The notes below the pieces were generated by a model. That model worked only from the letters and a program-made list of their open reading frames with translations. It was not told the DNA's origin and made no database searches. A program made the translations under genes and the position numbers. DNA of 33,188 nucleotides from Desulfofalx alkaliphila DSM 12257 (lineage in GTDB: Bacteria; Bacillota; Desulfotomaculia; Desulfotomaculales; Desulfohalotomaculaceae): contig NZ_JONT01000021.1 of NCBI RefSeq assembly GCF_000711975.1, forward strand, positions 1-33,188, read 5' to 3'. Positions 6,821-14,483 of the stretch are shown here, in pieces. The first letter of the stretch is position 1, and each line of letters begins with the position of its first letter.

Positions 6821-7009
6821 TTAATTATTAATTTTCTCTATATTAACATCTTTAATGCTATTAGAAATGCCTTTAAACTTTTCACTTAAGTTGGTAGCGA
6901 AGGCAACAGAAGCACCGGCTACAAGCAATACGACAATGATAATCCAGAGTCCGTTTTCAATAAAGTTTCCTCTCTCATCTTTAATGAACGACATTACAAG
7001 ATTAAGCAT
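6821..7009 (-). CDS. Flp-like pilin (locus A)
   Basis: A 62-residue protein when started at the ATG at 7009, which has AAAGGGG 8 bases upstream. A longer start at 7060 (79 residues, GGAAGGG 11 bases upstream) would add a hydrophobic stretch unusual for the family. The sequence reads MLNLVMSFIKDERGNFIENG, then the helix LWIIIVVLLVAGASVAFATNL and a polar tail SEKFKGISNSIKDVNIEKINN, the normal Flp layout. Processing would be after the Gly of DERG, giving N-terminal NFIE with Glu at +4. It directly follows tadC of locus A and ends at a strong terminator, so it could be highly expressed as the major pilin. Confidence 0.75.
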   Translation of the reverse strand: MLNLVMSFIKDERGNFIENGLWIIIVVLLVAGASVAFATNLSEKFKGISNSIKDVNIEKINN

Positions 7010-7062
7010 TAACAGTTCCCCTTTCTTGATTAATAGTTTACAGATTAGAAATAAAGGCATAG

Positions 7063-7113
7063 CTGGTATTTCCCTTCCGGTATAAAAACATTTTATGGAA
7101 AATGAAATACCAG
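7063..7113. promoter_or_regulatory. 10-bp perfect inverted repeat upstream of the Flp-like gene
   Basis: CTGGTATTTC (7063-7072) and GAAATACCAG (7104-7113) are exact inverted copies, 31 bases apart, in the gap between tadC and the Flp-like gene. They may form an operator or a leader hairpin controlling pilin expression. No other evidence. Confidence 0.35.
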
Positions 7114-7180
7114 TTAAATCAAAAAGTGATACTCATTAAGACACAGCTGGCATCCCCTCCTTTTTCGGTAAAAAATTTGC

Positions 7181-7951
7181 TTAAAAAGAGTTAAGACCAT
7201 CAATGATGTTAGAAAACATGGGATAGATAAATAAGAGCAACATGGTAAACATTAAAACACCCGGTACCACTGTCATTATGATTGGCTGTGCTTTTATTTT
7301 TCGCTTTACTTCGTTTACTCGAACATCGTATGCCGCTTTTGCAAAGCCATCTAAAATGTCATCAACATCGGCACCGGTGTTCATACCCAAGGTTATTACT
7401 GATACTAAGTTTGTTAACGGAGGAAACTTGCTTCTTTCTGCAAGCCTGTCCAAAGCCTCTTTAAACGGGTAAACTTCCAGCTCAATATTTAATATGTCTA
7501 ACTGCCTTCTAAGCTCACCGTTTAAAGCGTAAGGCACGATTTTTAACGATTGATACAATCCTCCGGCCTTTGAATATACTCTTAGAAGCGATACCATCAG
7601 CGGAAATTCTCTTTTAATATCATTTATCCGCTCAGCCTCTTTATTGTTTAGCCATTTAATCGGATAATAGTAAACAGCAATAGCAAGGATGATAAAGAAA
7701 AAAGATGCCGTATTAGCCGAAATTAAAGCCGCAATTCCTATCAACAGAAAGAAAATTGCAGCAATCAGCCTGGCACCTAAAATCAATTCCACATTAATCT
7801 CTAAGCCTAGAGTTTCTGTACCCCTTTTAAACCTCTCGTATAACCTGTCTTTTCTCCCCAGCACCAAGATGATGTTGTCTACTCTTAAAGTCAAAAATAA
7901 AACACCTATACTAACGCTGGCTAAGATTATCGGCAAATAAACATCCATCAT
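7181..7951 (-). CDS. tadC: Tad pilus inner-membrane platform protein TadC (locus A)
   Basis: A 256-residue T2SS-F-domain membrane protein; with TadB it would form the platform that couples the CpaF ATPase to pilin assembly. One N-terminal helix (residues 5-23), a hydrophobic pair at about 60-105 and a C-terminal helix (IIMTVVPGVLMFTMLLLFIYPMF) flank the cytoplasmic F domain with REFPLMVSLLRVYSKAGGLYQSL and LVSVITLGMNTGADVDDILDGFA, the usual GxxxxxAL-type repeats. ATG at 7951 overlaps the tadB stop (4 bases), showing coupling. Paralog in locus B at 19009-19827. Confidence 0.85.
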   Translation of the reverse strand: MMDVYLPIILASVSIGVLFLTLRVDNIILVLGRKDRLYERFKRGTETLGLEINVELILGARLIAAIFFLLIGIAALISANTASFFFIILAIAVYYYPIKWLNNKEAERINDIKREFPLMVSLLRVYSKAGGLYQSLKIVPYALNGELRRQLDILNIELEVYPFKEALDRLAERSKFPPLTNLVSVITLGMNTGADVDDILDGFAKAAYDVRVNEVKRKIKAQPIIMTVVPGVLMFTMLLLFIYPMFSNIIDGLNSF

Positions 7952-8802
7952 AGGTCTCCCACCAGCCTTTGCGAGCTAGTTACATACCATGAAACAAACC
8001 AAACTGTTAGGGAGATAACCAATAACGCCTTACCTACAAGCGTTTGCGTCAATGTTGCCCGTGCCTGCTCAATGAAGATGATCAAACCACCAGCAACCAT
8101 AGGTAAACCTATCAAGAATATTGACGTTGTTAACTTCTGTCCTTTTAATTCGTTTTTCACTTCTTCTCTAAGAATTACTCTATCCCTGATTATTTTTGAT
8201 ATATCAGTAATAACTTCGGAAGTGTTTGTACCAAACTGTTCTGAAAGCATGACACTTTTAACGAATACGTCAAGGTCTCGGTTATCTGTTCTCTCTGCCA
8301 AACTTAACAGGGCCTCGTTTAAATTCTTACCGGCCTTGTATTCTGCTACAGTGCGTTTTAATTCATCCCGAATGGGATTTGCCGTTGTATCAGCGGCCTT
8401 TTCTATTGAATAAATTAAATCATTGGTAGTTTCATTTAGTGAAGCAATCATTTGCAGTGCAGTGTCTACTTGTTCGTCTATAACAGCTTTCCTTGCTAAA
8501 AACTTGTTTGAAGTCTGCTTTTGACGAAACTTAACTGCAAAGAAAGCCATTAGAAAGGCCGCTACAATGTTGTTTAACACTATCCCAATGCCGAAACCTG
8601 CCACTGCCAAAAGAGAAGTGACGATAATAAACTCAATTCTGCTTTCTCCCAAAACATCTAGATAGTAAAATGTCGTTCCTCGTTTTGCCTTTTTATATTC
8701 GCTTTTCTTAAATAACTCAATGATTTGTTCTTTAAATATAGCTAGGACTATGCCAATTCCAGCTATTGTGAACATTATGCAGAAAAGTAGAATATCCATC
8801 AT
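7948..8802 (-). CDS. tadB: Tad pilus inner-membrane platform protein TadB (locus A)
   Basis: A 284-residue membrane protein with the T2SS-F fold: a first helix at about 4-23, a pair at about 55-90 and two C-terminal helices (TTSIFLIGLPMVAGGLIIFI; ALLVISLTVWFVSWYV). The central cytoplasmic domain contains VDTALQMIASLNETTNDLIYSIEKAA and a second half, LDVFVKSVMLSEQFGTNTSEVITDISKIIRDR. ATG at 8802 overlaps the cpaF stop by 4 bases and has GAGGTGGT close upstream. Partner of TadC encoded next; order cpaF-tadB-tadC is standard. Confidence 0.85.
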   Translation of the reverse strand: MMDILLFCIMFTIAGIGIVLAIFKEQIIELFKKSEYKKAKRGTTFYYLDVLGESRIEFIIVTSLLAVAGFGIGIVLNNIVAAFLMAFFAVKFRQKQTSNKFLARKAVIDEQVDTALQMIASLNETTNDLIYSIEKAADTTANPIRDELKRTVAEYKAGKNLNEALLSLAERTDNRDLDVFVKSVMLSEQFGTNTSEVITDISKIIRDRVILREEVKNELKGQKLTTSIFLIGLPMVAGGLIIFIEQARATLTQTLVGKALLVISLTVWFVSWYVTSSQRLVGDL

Positions 8803-10046
8803 ACCACCTCTTTTATTTTCTCTTTAGGCATGAAAGGCGGTATTTTAGGTAGTTCTGTCATAGTGTTAGAAACCATTATTTCTAACACATCGTTGCTTAA
8901 CGGCATATTGAAGTAATGCCTTCTGTAAATGTCATACTTGTAAATATCCCTAAAGGCCGGTTCACCGTCTTTAGAATACACTTGACTGATACCGATAATC
9001 TTTCGACTACCGTCAGGAAATCTTTTAAGGAACACAATCAAATTAAGAATTTCGGAAATCATTGCCTTAATTTCTTCCGGGCTAACTGTACCGGCCTTGG
9101 CCGCCGCTCTGATAATCCGCTGAATGGCTGCCATTTTGCCGTAGTTTGTGTGTACAGATGAAATAGAACCTTCGTGTCCGGTTCCCATAGCCTCTAATAA
9201 TTGTATTGCCTCTGCACCACGAATCTCACCCATGATAATCCTATCAGGACGCATACGCAAACAGTTTATCATCAATCTGTAAGCATCTGCTTTCTCACAA
9301 GTTTCAAGTTTAATTAAGTGCGAACGTTCTAAGTTGAGTTCGCTTGTGTCCTCCAAAGTAATAATCCGTTCATTTTCTGGGATGTGTTGACACAGCCAAC
9401 GCATAAAAGTGGTTTTACCGCAACCGGTAGCACCCGCTACAATAATGTTTAACCTGCCTTTAACTGCCCATTTGAGAAATTCTGCTATTTCTTTAGTCAT
9501 GTACTTTGTTTTAATTAGTTCATCTGTAGTAAATGCTTTCTTTACAAATCTGCGGATAGTAATGTAAGGCATGTCAGCTGCGGGAGGGATAACAGCGTTT
9601 ACCCTCATTTCACCGAAGCGAGCGTCAACTGTCGGCTCTGAAAAGTTAACCTTGCGACCGCTTTTCCGCACGATTTTGTCAAGAATGTTCAAGACTTCTT
9701 GGTTGCTCTCAAATTTGATGTCCGATAGCATTATCTGTCCGTTTTTCTCAATAAATACTTTATTGGGACCGTTAATCATAATCTCACTGATTTCCGGATC
9801 TTCGTAAAGTAACTTATCAATGGGCCCCATGCCGATCATTCTAGATATTACATACTTTTGAGCTTCTTCCAGCGTATAATTTGGCACTTTAAAAGCATTA
9901 AACATTTCCGCAACTTCTTGCTTAATCAGCTCTGTAATGTCTCTACCTTCGCTTAAAATCAGTTTCCCATGTTTAAAAACAAGATTATTCCGAACCATTG
10001 TTACCAGTTCATTTATGTGTATCTTTTCTTTGAAATTATTAAGCAC
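8799..10046 (-). CDS. cpaF: Tad pilus assembly ATPase CpaF/TadA (locus A)
   Basis: A 415-residue hexameric secretion ATPase (VirB11/PulE superfamily) that powers pilin assembly at the inner face of the membrane. It has an N-terminal domain (about 60-170, with MGPIDKLLYEDPEISEIMING), Walker A GATGCGKTT (205-213), an Asp/Glu box with ITLEDTSELNL (229-239), Walker B-type IIMGEIRG (270-277) and the His box GHEGSISSVHTN (290-301). These are all canonical CpaF motifs, so it should be active. GTG start with GGAGG 8 bases upstream. It is clearly different from the locus-B CpaF (452 residues), which has a longer N-terminus, so the two loci are diverged paralogs rather than a recent duplication. Confidence 0.93.
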   Translation of the reverse strand: MLNNFKEKIHINELVTMVRNNLVFKHGKLILSEGRDITELIKQEVAEMFNAFKVPNYTLEEAQKYVISRMIGMGPIDKLLYEDPEISEIMINGPNKVFIEKNGQIMLSDIKFESNQEVLNILDKIVRKSGRKVNFSEPTVDARFGEMRVNAVIPPAADMPYITIRRFVKKAFTTDELIKTKYMTKEIAEFLKWAVKGRLNIIVAGATGCGKTTFMRWLCQHIPENERIITLEDTSELNLERSHLIKLETCEKADAYRLMINCLRMRPDRIIMGEIRGAEAIQLLEAMGTGHEGSISSVHTNYGKMAAIQRIIRAAAKAGTVSPEEIKAMISEILNLIVFLKRFPDGSRKIIGISQVYSKDGEPAFRDIYKYDIYRRHYFNMPLSNDVLEIMVSNTMTELPKIPPFMPKEKIKEVV

Positions 10047-10091
10047 CTTCTAGTCCTCCCACCTTATCGCAAGTAGATACTTGCCAGTTTA

Positions 10092-10781
10092 TTATTTTTT
10101 GTAATCTAAAACATAATCCGGCTGTTCCGGCATAATGTAGATAATGTCAGCTGTTAATGAATGTTGCAGTATCTTTTTGCCCTCATTTCTTTCACAAACC
10201 AAAAGCACTTCTTCCTCTGCCGGCGAGCCTTTGGTAGATACGCTACTAATATCCGCAACTATGTTGCTCACACTTGCAGACAGATATTTGGAACCAACAC
10301 CAAGCTCAAGAACACCTTCCGGCGTTACCGCCATTACTGTAACCAAGTCGCCTTTCTTTAAAATACTGGGTATACGAACATCATCTCTGTCCAGTGCGAT
10401 TATGACTTCGTTGGGTTTTAAGGTTTCAAAGGTTTCTACCAAATCATCGTTGGTATTCAAAAGTTTTGTGTTCAGTATCGGTTCTCCTTTTGTCAGCGGC
10501 ATTCGTGGGTATTTACCGATTACTTGTTCTACTGATCTGTAAGCTAGTGGGTGTAAGTCACGCTTAGCTATCTTTTTGACGGCAACATCAGATTCGCTAA
10601 TTTTCTCCAGTGCGTCAATGTCTTTAGTGGGAACAACTACTGTGACAGGTTGCATAACGCTGTTAAATGCTTGATAAATCCCAAAACCTGATATGATTAC
10701 CAACAGCAAAGAAATTAGTAACAAAGGATTGGTTTTTACTTTGAAAGCTGTTTTGATTCCTTTCTTCGACCTTCTCAGCAC
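10092..10781 (-). CDS. cpaB: CpaB/RcpC-like SAF-domain protein (locus A)
   Basis: A 229-residue protein with a single N-terminal membrane helix (LLLISLLLVIISGFGIYQAF, about 20-40) and a SAF-type domain starting VVVPTKDIDALEKISESDVAVKKIAKRDL and including EQVIGKYPRMPLTKGEPILNTKLL, the CpaB/RcpC signature. A further domain with EVIIALDRDDVRIPSILKKGDLVTVMAVTP follows. CpaB proteins are periplasmic or extracytoplasmic parts of Tad systems; in a cell with one membrane it is presumably anchored on the outer face. GTG start with AGGAGG about 10 bases upstream. It lies between the prepilin peptidase and cpaF. Confidence 0.85.
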   Translation of the reverse strand: MLRRSKKGIKTAFKVKTNPLLLISLLLVIISGFGIYQAFNSVMQPVTVVVPTKDIDALEKISESDVAVKKIAKRDLHPLAYRSVEQVIGKYPRMPLTKGEPILNTKLLNTNDDLVETFETLKPNEVIIALDRDDVRIPSILKKGDLVTVMAVTPEGVLELGVGSKYLSASVSNIVADISSVSTKGSPAEEEVLLVCERNEGKKILQHSLTADIIYIMPEQPDYVLDYKK

Positions 10782-10800
10782 TACTTTTAAACCTCCTAAT

Positions 10801-11346
10801 CTATGTCATTGTAATTCCATAAACATGCCATGCTACCACGGCAATAGATATGCAAGTAGCAAATGGTATAGCGTTTTCCGGTGTTTTTTCCTCAATGCCA
10901 AAGGGTAGCTTGCCCCAGCCTATATCGCCTTTGGTTCTATACATCAGCAAAATAAATCCGTTAACGAGTATAGTAAAATACTCTTTTAAATCTCCTTTGA
11001 CGATATGCTTGATTATCACAGCAACAATACCAACCACTACGGCGATTAGAAGAATAATATATGTCGGCCACAGGCCGTACCACATTCCCAGTACTGTCAT
11101 TAGCTTTACATCGCCTGCCCCCATATACTGGGTTAGGTAAAAAATAATGCTTATCGCAAAAAACGCCAAGCCGTGAAATATACTGTATAGAGCATCGTTC
11201 AATTCTTTGGTAGCAAAGTTATAACCCAGTATTACCAGAAGCAATGCAAAAATGATTATGTTAGGTACGCTGTTCTTTATATAATCAATTATGCCGATGG
11301 CAAGAACACAGCCAAGAACGAACAGCGTTACAATAGTATCTGTCAC
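10801..11346 (-). CDS. Prepilin peptidase, A24 family (TadV/CpaA type, locus A)
   Basis: An aspartyl peptidase in the membrane that removes prepilin leaders. Started at GTG 11346, because GGAGG is 10 bases upstream and a longer frame to 11448 would run deep into the DUF192 gene, the product has 181 residues and about six helices. Catalytic Asp21 lies in IGIIDYIKNSVPN and Asp79 in GAGDVKLMTVLGM, the GxGD motif. TadV/CpaA proteins are short A24 members without the N-methylase domain, as here. It presumably processes the locus-A Flp-like, TadE and TadG-like proteins, possibly with a specificity adapted to their Glu+4 site. A second peptidase is in locus B. Confidence 0.88.
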   Translation of the reverse strand: MTDTIVTLFVLGCVLAIGIIDYIKNSVPNIIIFALLLVILGYNFATKELNDALYSIFHGLAFFAISIIFYLTQYMGAGDVKLMTVLGMWYGLWPTYIILLIAVVVGIVAVIIKHIVKGDLKEYFTILVNGFILLMYRTKGDIGWGKLPFGIEEKTPENAIPFATCISIAVVAWHVYGITMT

Positions 11347-11347
11347 A

Positions 11348-11695
11348 TCAATTAATCCTCCTTTCCGAAAGCATGATAATGTCTCCACAAGATAACTTGT
11401 TATCTTTGCTGGCAGGAAGTTCAATAACCATGCTTGCATCTCGAACATACGGGCTTATTTGCCACGGTTTCAGCTTTATTACTTGCAGTACAATGTTTTT
11501 AGAATCGACAAAGACGGCAGTTATCTCAAACCGCATAAAAAACGTGTGTATCTGCTTACACGGCTTTATAACCATTACTGTGTCGTCCGGCAATTTGTGC
11601 CTGTTCATCAATCCAAAAAACCTTTTCACAAAGGTATCTGCCATGATTACGTTTTCTGCTACGAGAATTTCTTTTGTTAGATTATAAAGCAACAA
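11348..11695 (-). CDS. DUF192 family protein
   Basis: A 115-residue protein matching the DUF192 pattern: ADTFVKRFFGLMNRHKLPDDTVMVIKPCKQIHTFFMRFEITAVFVDSK, where R-xx-GLM, C-xxIHTFFMRFxI-xxxF and D are the family hallmarks, ending SMVIELPAS...GD. The biochemical role of DUF192 is unknown. Such proteins are often seen in pilus or secretion neighbourhoods, and here the gene lies between the diguanylate cyclase (14-base overlap) and the prepilin peptidase (1 base apart), so it is part of the operon. TTG start with GGGGG 6 bases upstream. No signal peptide is visible in this start. Confidence 0.82.
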   Translation of the reverse strand: MLLYNLTKEILVAENVIMADTFVKRFFGLMNRHKLPDDTVMVIKPCKQIHTFFMRFEITAVFVDSKNIVLQVIKLKPWQISPYVRDASMVIELPASKDNKLSCGDIIMLSERRIN

Positions 11696-12536
11696 TTTTA
11701 TCCCCCTTTACCGACGGATGGCTTTTGCAGACTTTGTTCCTGCCGCTTTGTTTTGCATAATAGAGGTTATTATCTGCCCTTTCTAATAGGGATTTAACGG
11801 TATCGTCTTTTTCTTTTTCAGCAACACCGATACTTGTCGTGATATGAATTGTTCCGGCACTCGTTTTTATCGGCGTTGATTCAACAGTTTTTCTAATCCT
11901 TTCTGCCGTATTTACCGATTGTGTTAAGCTGTTTGGCGTGACAACAGTAAATTCTTCACCACCGTAACGAGCTACAAAATCCCCTTCTCTTACCGTACTG
12001 ACAATGATTTGTGCAAACTGCTGTAGTACTTCATCACCTACTTGGTGGCCGTAGGTATCATTAACTTTTTTAAAAAAGTCAATATCCAGCATAATGACAG
12101 ACAAGCGTCTTTCGGTATTAAACATTTCCTCTAGGCGAATGTCTAAGTATCTCCTGTTTGCAATACCTGTAAGACAGTCAATAGCAGAACTGAATATCAT
12201 CTTTAATGACTTGCTTGCCTGTTCTGCTGTTTTCTGCCATTGTCTTGTTTCATAATTGTTTATCTCTTTAATTAAATGGTTAAATGCTTTATCCATGTCC
12301 TTTGCTTCTTTGATTGGCAAGGATAAGGGTTCGTAGCTCGGCTTGTTAAAATCAAGGTTATCTAACTGCTTTGTAACATGCCTGATAAAGAAATAGATTA
12401 GCCCTATCAGCAGTAACACGGTTAACAGCCACAACAAATTACTGACTATAACTAACGACTGTATATTTAACAAACCTGCCAGTGTGCCAAAAGCAAACAT
12501 TACTATCGGTACTATGGCAAGATTAAGCAACTTCAA
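11682..12536 (-). CDS. Membrane-bound diguanylate cyclase (GGDEF)
   Basis: A 284-residue protein that would make cyclic di-GMP from GTP. Two N-terminal helices (about 5-25 and 30-52) are followed by a HAMP-like or linker stretch (about 53-110), then a GGDEF domain from about 115: DCLTGIANRRYLDIRL, SVIMLDIDFFKKVNDTYGHQVGDEVL, and active-site GGEEF at 192-196. The inhibitory site RxxD (REGD, 183-186) is present five residues before GGEEF, so product inhibition is expected. The catalytic motif is intact. It is inside the locus-A operon, suggesting local c-di-GMP control of pilus production or function; no c-di-GMP receptor was recognised nearby. TTG start with AGGGGG about 9 bases upstream. Confidence 0.9.
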   Translation of the reverse strand: MKLLNLAIVPIVMFAFGTLAGLLNIQSLVIVSNLLWLLTVLLLIGLIYFFIRHVTKQLDNLDFNKPSYEPLSLPIKEAKDMDKAFNHLIKEINNYETRQWQKTAEQASKSLKMIFSSAIDCLTGIANRRYLDIRLEEMFNTERRLSVIMLDIDFFKKVNDTYGHQVGDEVLQQFAQIIVSTVREGDFVARYGGEEFTVVTPNSLTQSVNTAERIRKTVESTPIKTSAGTIHITTSIGVAEKEKDDTVKSLLERADNNLYYAKQSGRNKVCKSHPSVKGDKIVAL

Positions 12537-12577
12537 TGAATATCGCCCCCTAAAAATAAAAAACTATCCCTACTTAA

Positions 12578-13339
12578 CTAAAGAAGCGGTATAGTCTTAT
12601 CTACTGAATGAGATACTATCGTACTGTCATTTTCATCTGTATAAATAACTATTGGCACCGAGCCGTGCCAGTCATAGGTATATAGCGTTCCGGTGTAGCC
12701 TATTCTTTTCAATAATTCATTGGCCTTTTTAATATCTTTTTCTTTGCTGGACGAAAGCACCAGCTTCCATTTAGTACCGTCAGCGTCCTGTTCCATTACT
12801 TTATTTAAAGCCTTCTCACATGCGGAACAGCTAGGCGAAAACAGCAGTACCGGATTTTCGGCTGTGTTTAGTGTTAATTTTTCTCCGCTAGTCTCTTGGA
12901 CTTCTAAGTATTGACCAAAGCCGTGCGGTTTAATATCTGTACTTTCGCTTTCTACCGGAACAACAGTTACTACAGCAAAAAACATTACAACAGACATAAC
13001 TGCCGACATAATTTGAGCAGGTAATTTAAAATTTTGAAACGGTGTTAAGCAAATTACCGCAGCGAGAATAAGCGTATCTGCTTTAAGACAGGTGATACAT
13101 TTGCTTTCTAATACCGCTTGCAATATCAGAGATATTGAAATTAAAGCCAAACCTCCGATATAAGCCAATTCCGTTCTTTCGGTTATCGTCAAAAGCGAGC
13201 ATACGGCACAGCCGATAACTGCCAAAAAGGTGATAGCGTCTAAAGTGCCGGTGATTGCCAGAAATATGCCGGCGGATAAAAACAACAGCGTACTGGGTAG
13301 TGAACTAGGCATTTTCCCTATTTTAACCATCTCCCTCAA
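12578..13339 (-). CDS. Polytopic membrane protein with C-terminal thioredoxin-like CxxC domain (VKOR/Trx-like layout)
   Basis: A 253-residue protein. Four or five N-terminal helices (about 14-128) contain two cysteine pairs at or near membrane faces, GCAVCS (C44, C47) and KCITCLK (C81, C84). The soluble C-terminal part has NPVLLFSPSCSACEKALNKV (C171, C174), a beta-strand-then-CxxC layout as in thioredoxin-fold proteins, and later SVPIVIYTDEND. Membrane cysteines plus a thioredoxin-like domain recall bacterial VKOR-thioredoxin fusions that make disulfides, but I do not see a full VKOR signature, so this is a topology-based guess. It is encoded immediately downstream of a protein with 12 cysteines, a plausible substrate. 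The start is uncertain: TTG at 13339 abuts the previous stop without a clear ribosome site; ATG at 13330 or 13312 are alternatives. Confidence 0.6.
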   Translation of the reverse strand: MREMVKIGKMPSSLPSTLLFLSAGIFLAITGTLDAITFLAVIGCAVCSLLTITERTELAYIGGLALISISLILQAVLESKCITCLKADTLILAAVICLTPFQNFKLPAQIMSAVMSVVMFFAVVTVVPVESESTDIKPHGFGQYLEVQETSGEKLTLNTAENPVLLFSPSCSACEKALNKVMEQDADGTKWKLVLSSSKEKDIKKANELLKRIGYTGTLYTYDWHGSVPIVIYTDENDSTIVSHSVDKTIPLL

Positions 13340-14056
13340 TTAGTCTAGGCAGTAGGCTTCGGGTGGGCGTTGCCATTTGCCAGTTTTTAAATCAACATAG
13401 TATGTCTCGCCTTGTGAACAGGTTGAGCCTTTGATATGAGAAAAATCAGAGTCCGGTGCTATAATGTTTAGAAAGTCCATCATTATTGTTTTTACTCTAC
13501 CGTGTGTTTTTACTATAACGGAAGGATAGTAAGGGTCTCTTCGATTATCCCTTATGTCTATTGATGTAATGTATGAATCACCCCCCGTTACATCTTCCAT
13601 CTCCTTCGGTTTATTCATTTCAAACAGCGTATTAGCGGCCTTTACGGCGTCACTACCGCCATTTTTGTACTCAACCCATCTATCGAGTATTTCCACGCTG
13701 CCACAACCGCAAGTACAGCAGTAGTCTTTCCAGCCGTTATTGTCAAGTAGTTCTGCTTCCGTGCCGGTTACGATTATCGTACCGCCGCAATATTTACAGC
13801 ACTCCGAACAGCCAAAAGGTCCGCAACAGACATCTCTTTTTTCACCGGGATCGATTTCCAGCTTAACCCATCTTTCCGCACTTTTAGCCGCAGCAAGGGA
13901 AGCAGCATCCGTGGCATTTTGCAGTTTTTCCATTGCTGCGTTGTACCTGCCAAAATCAAATACAGTTGCTATAATGGCAAGCAGTATGAACATTACGCCT
14001 AAAGTCAAAAGCAGAATACTGCCGTCTTCATCCTTAAACAAGTTATTTTTTTTCAT
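13340..14056 (-). CDS. Cysteine-rich TadG-like pseudopilin
   Basis: A 238-residue protein from ATG 14056 (GGTGG 4 bases upstream; 14-base overlap with the preceding gene). N-terminal KDEDGSILLLTLGVMFILLAIIATVFDFGRYNAAMEKLQNATDAASLAAA is the classic TadG/TadE start: Gly before the helix, then the Q-N-A-T-D-A-A-S-L-A-A segment. Unusually, residues 77-118 hold ten cysteines in clusters (RDVCCGPFGCSECCKYCGG and YCCTCGCGS), with two more near the C-terminus (STCSQ, AYCLD). This looks like an inserted disulfide-knotted or metal-binding module on an otherwise standard pseudopilin. The next gene encodes a CxxC-rich membrane protein that could oxidise it. TadG proteins are extracytoplasmic, so disulfides are the likelier state, but metal binding cannot be excluded. 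Confidence 0.75.
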   Translation of the reverse strand: MKKNNLFKDEDGSILLLTLGVMFILLAIIATVFDFGRYNAAMEKLQNATDAASLAAAKSAERWVKLEIDPGEKRDVCCGPFGCSECCKYCGGTIIVTGTEAELLDNNGWKDYCCTCGCGSVEILDRWVEYKNGGSDAVKAANTLFEMNKPKEMEDVTGGDSYITSIDIRDNRRDPYYPSVIVKTHGRVKTIMMDFLNIIAPDSDFSHIKGSTCSQGETYYVDLKTGKWQRPPEAYCLD

Positions 14057-14483
14057 AATCCCACCATCCAAAGGTTACTTTTGAACTTAATTCCTTTTCA
14101 TCAAATGGACTGTCATCTACCAGTTTGGGAAATATTCGGGAAAACGGGGAAGATTTATATTTTACTTCACAGTCAATCAATTCCCGTGAACCAAAGCTGT
14201 ATCTGTTAATCCTTACATCCATTTTGTTTTTATCTAAGCCTAATACCCATGCAGTTTGTTCAGCCCTGTTATAGCCTTCGCTTATACTGCCGGTTATGGC
14301 TGCTTGTCTGCCGGCATCACGGGCTACCTTTGGCAATGCGTTGTATTCGTCTATGCGTAAAGCAACAGTTATCAAGCCAAGATAGAGAAATACTATCAGC
14401 ACTATACAAAAGGTAAATTCCAGCATGATACTACCTTTTTCGTCACTTACTATATTCGTGCGAGTGCGTAAATTTGTGTTCAC
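14043..14483 (-). CDS. TadE-like pseudopilin (locus A, second of pair)
   Basis: A 146-residue protein with VSDEKGSIMLEFTFCIVLIVFLYLGLITVALRIDEY: Gly, then Glu at +5 and a hydrophobic helix at about residues 17-42, as in TadE. After the helix comes ALPKVARDAGRQAAITGS, matching the ARxAAR-like segment of TadE proteins. GTG start at 14483 with AGGAGG about 12 bases upstream, inside the preceding TadE-like gene (41-base overlap); a slightly later start is possible. It forms a co-translated trio with the TadE-like gene before it and the TadG-like gene after it. Confidence 0.78.
   Translation of the reverse strand: MNTNLRTRTNIVSDEKGSIMLEFTFCIVLIVFLYLGLITVALRIDEYNALPKVARDAGRQAAITGSISEGYNRAEQTAWVLGLDKNKMDVRINRYSFGSRELIDCEVKYKSSPFSRIFPKLVDDSPFDEKELSSKVTFGWWDYEKK

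Noticed and set aside
11347-11448. N-terminal extension of the locus-A prepilin peptidase
   Set aside because: It would overlap the DUF192 gene by about 100 bases; the GTG at 11346 has a good ribosome site and starts just before the first helix.
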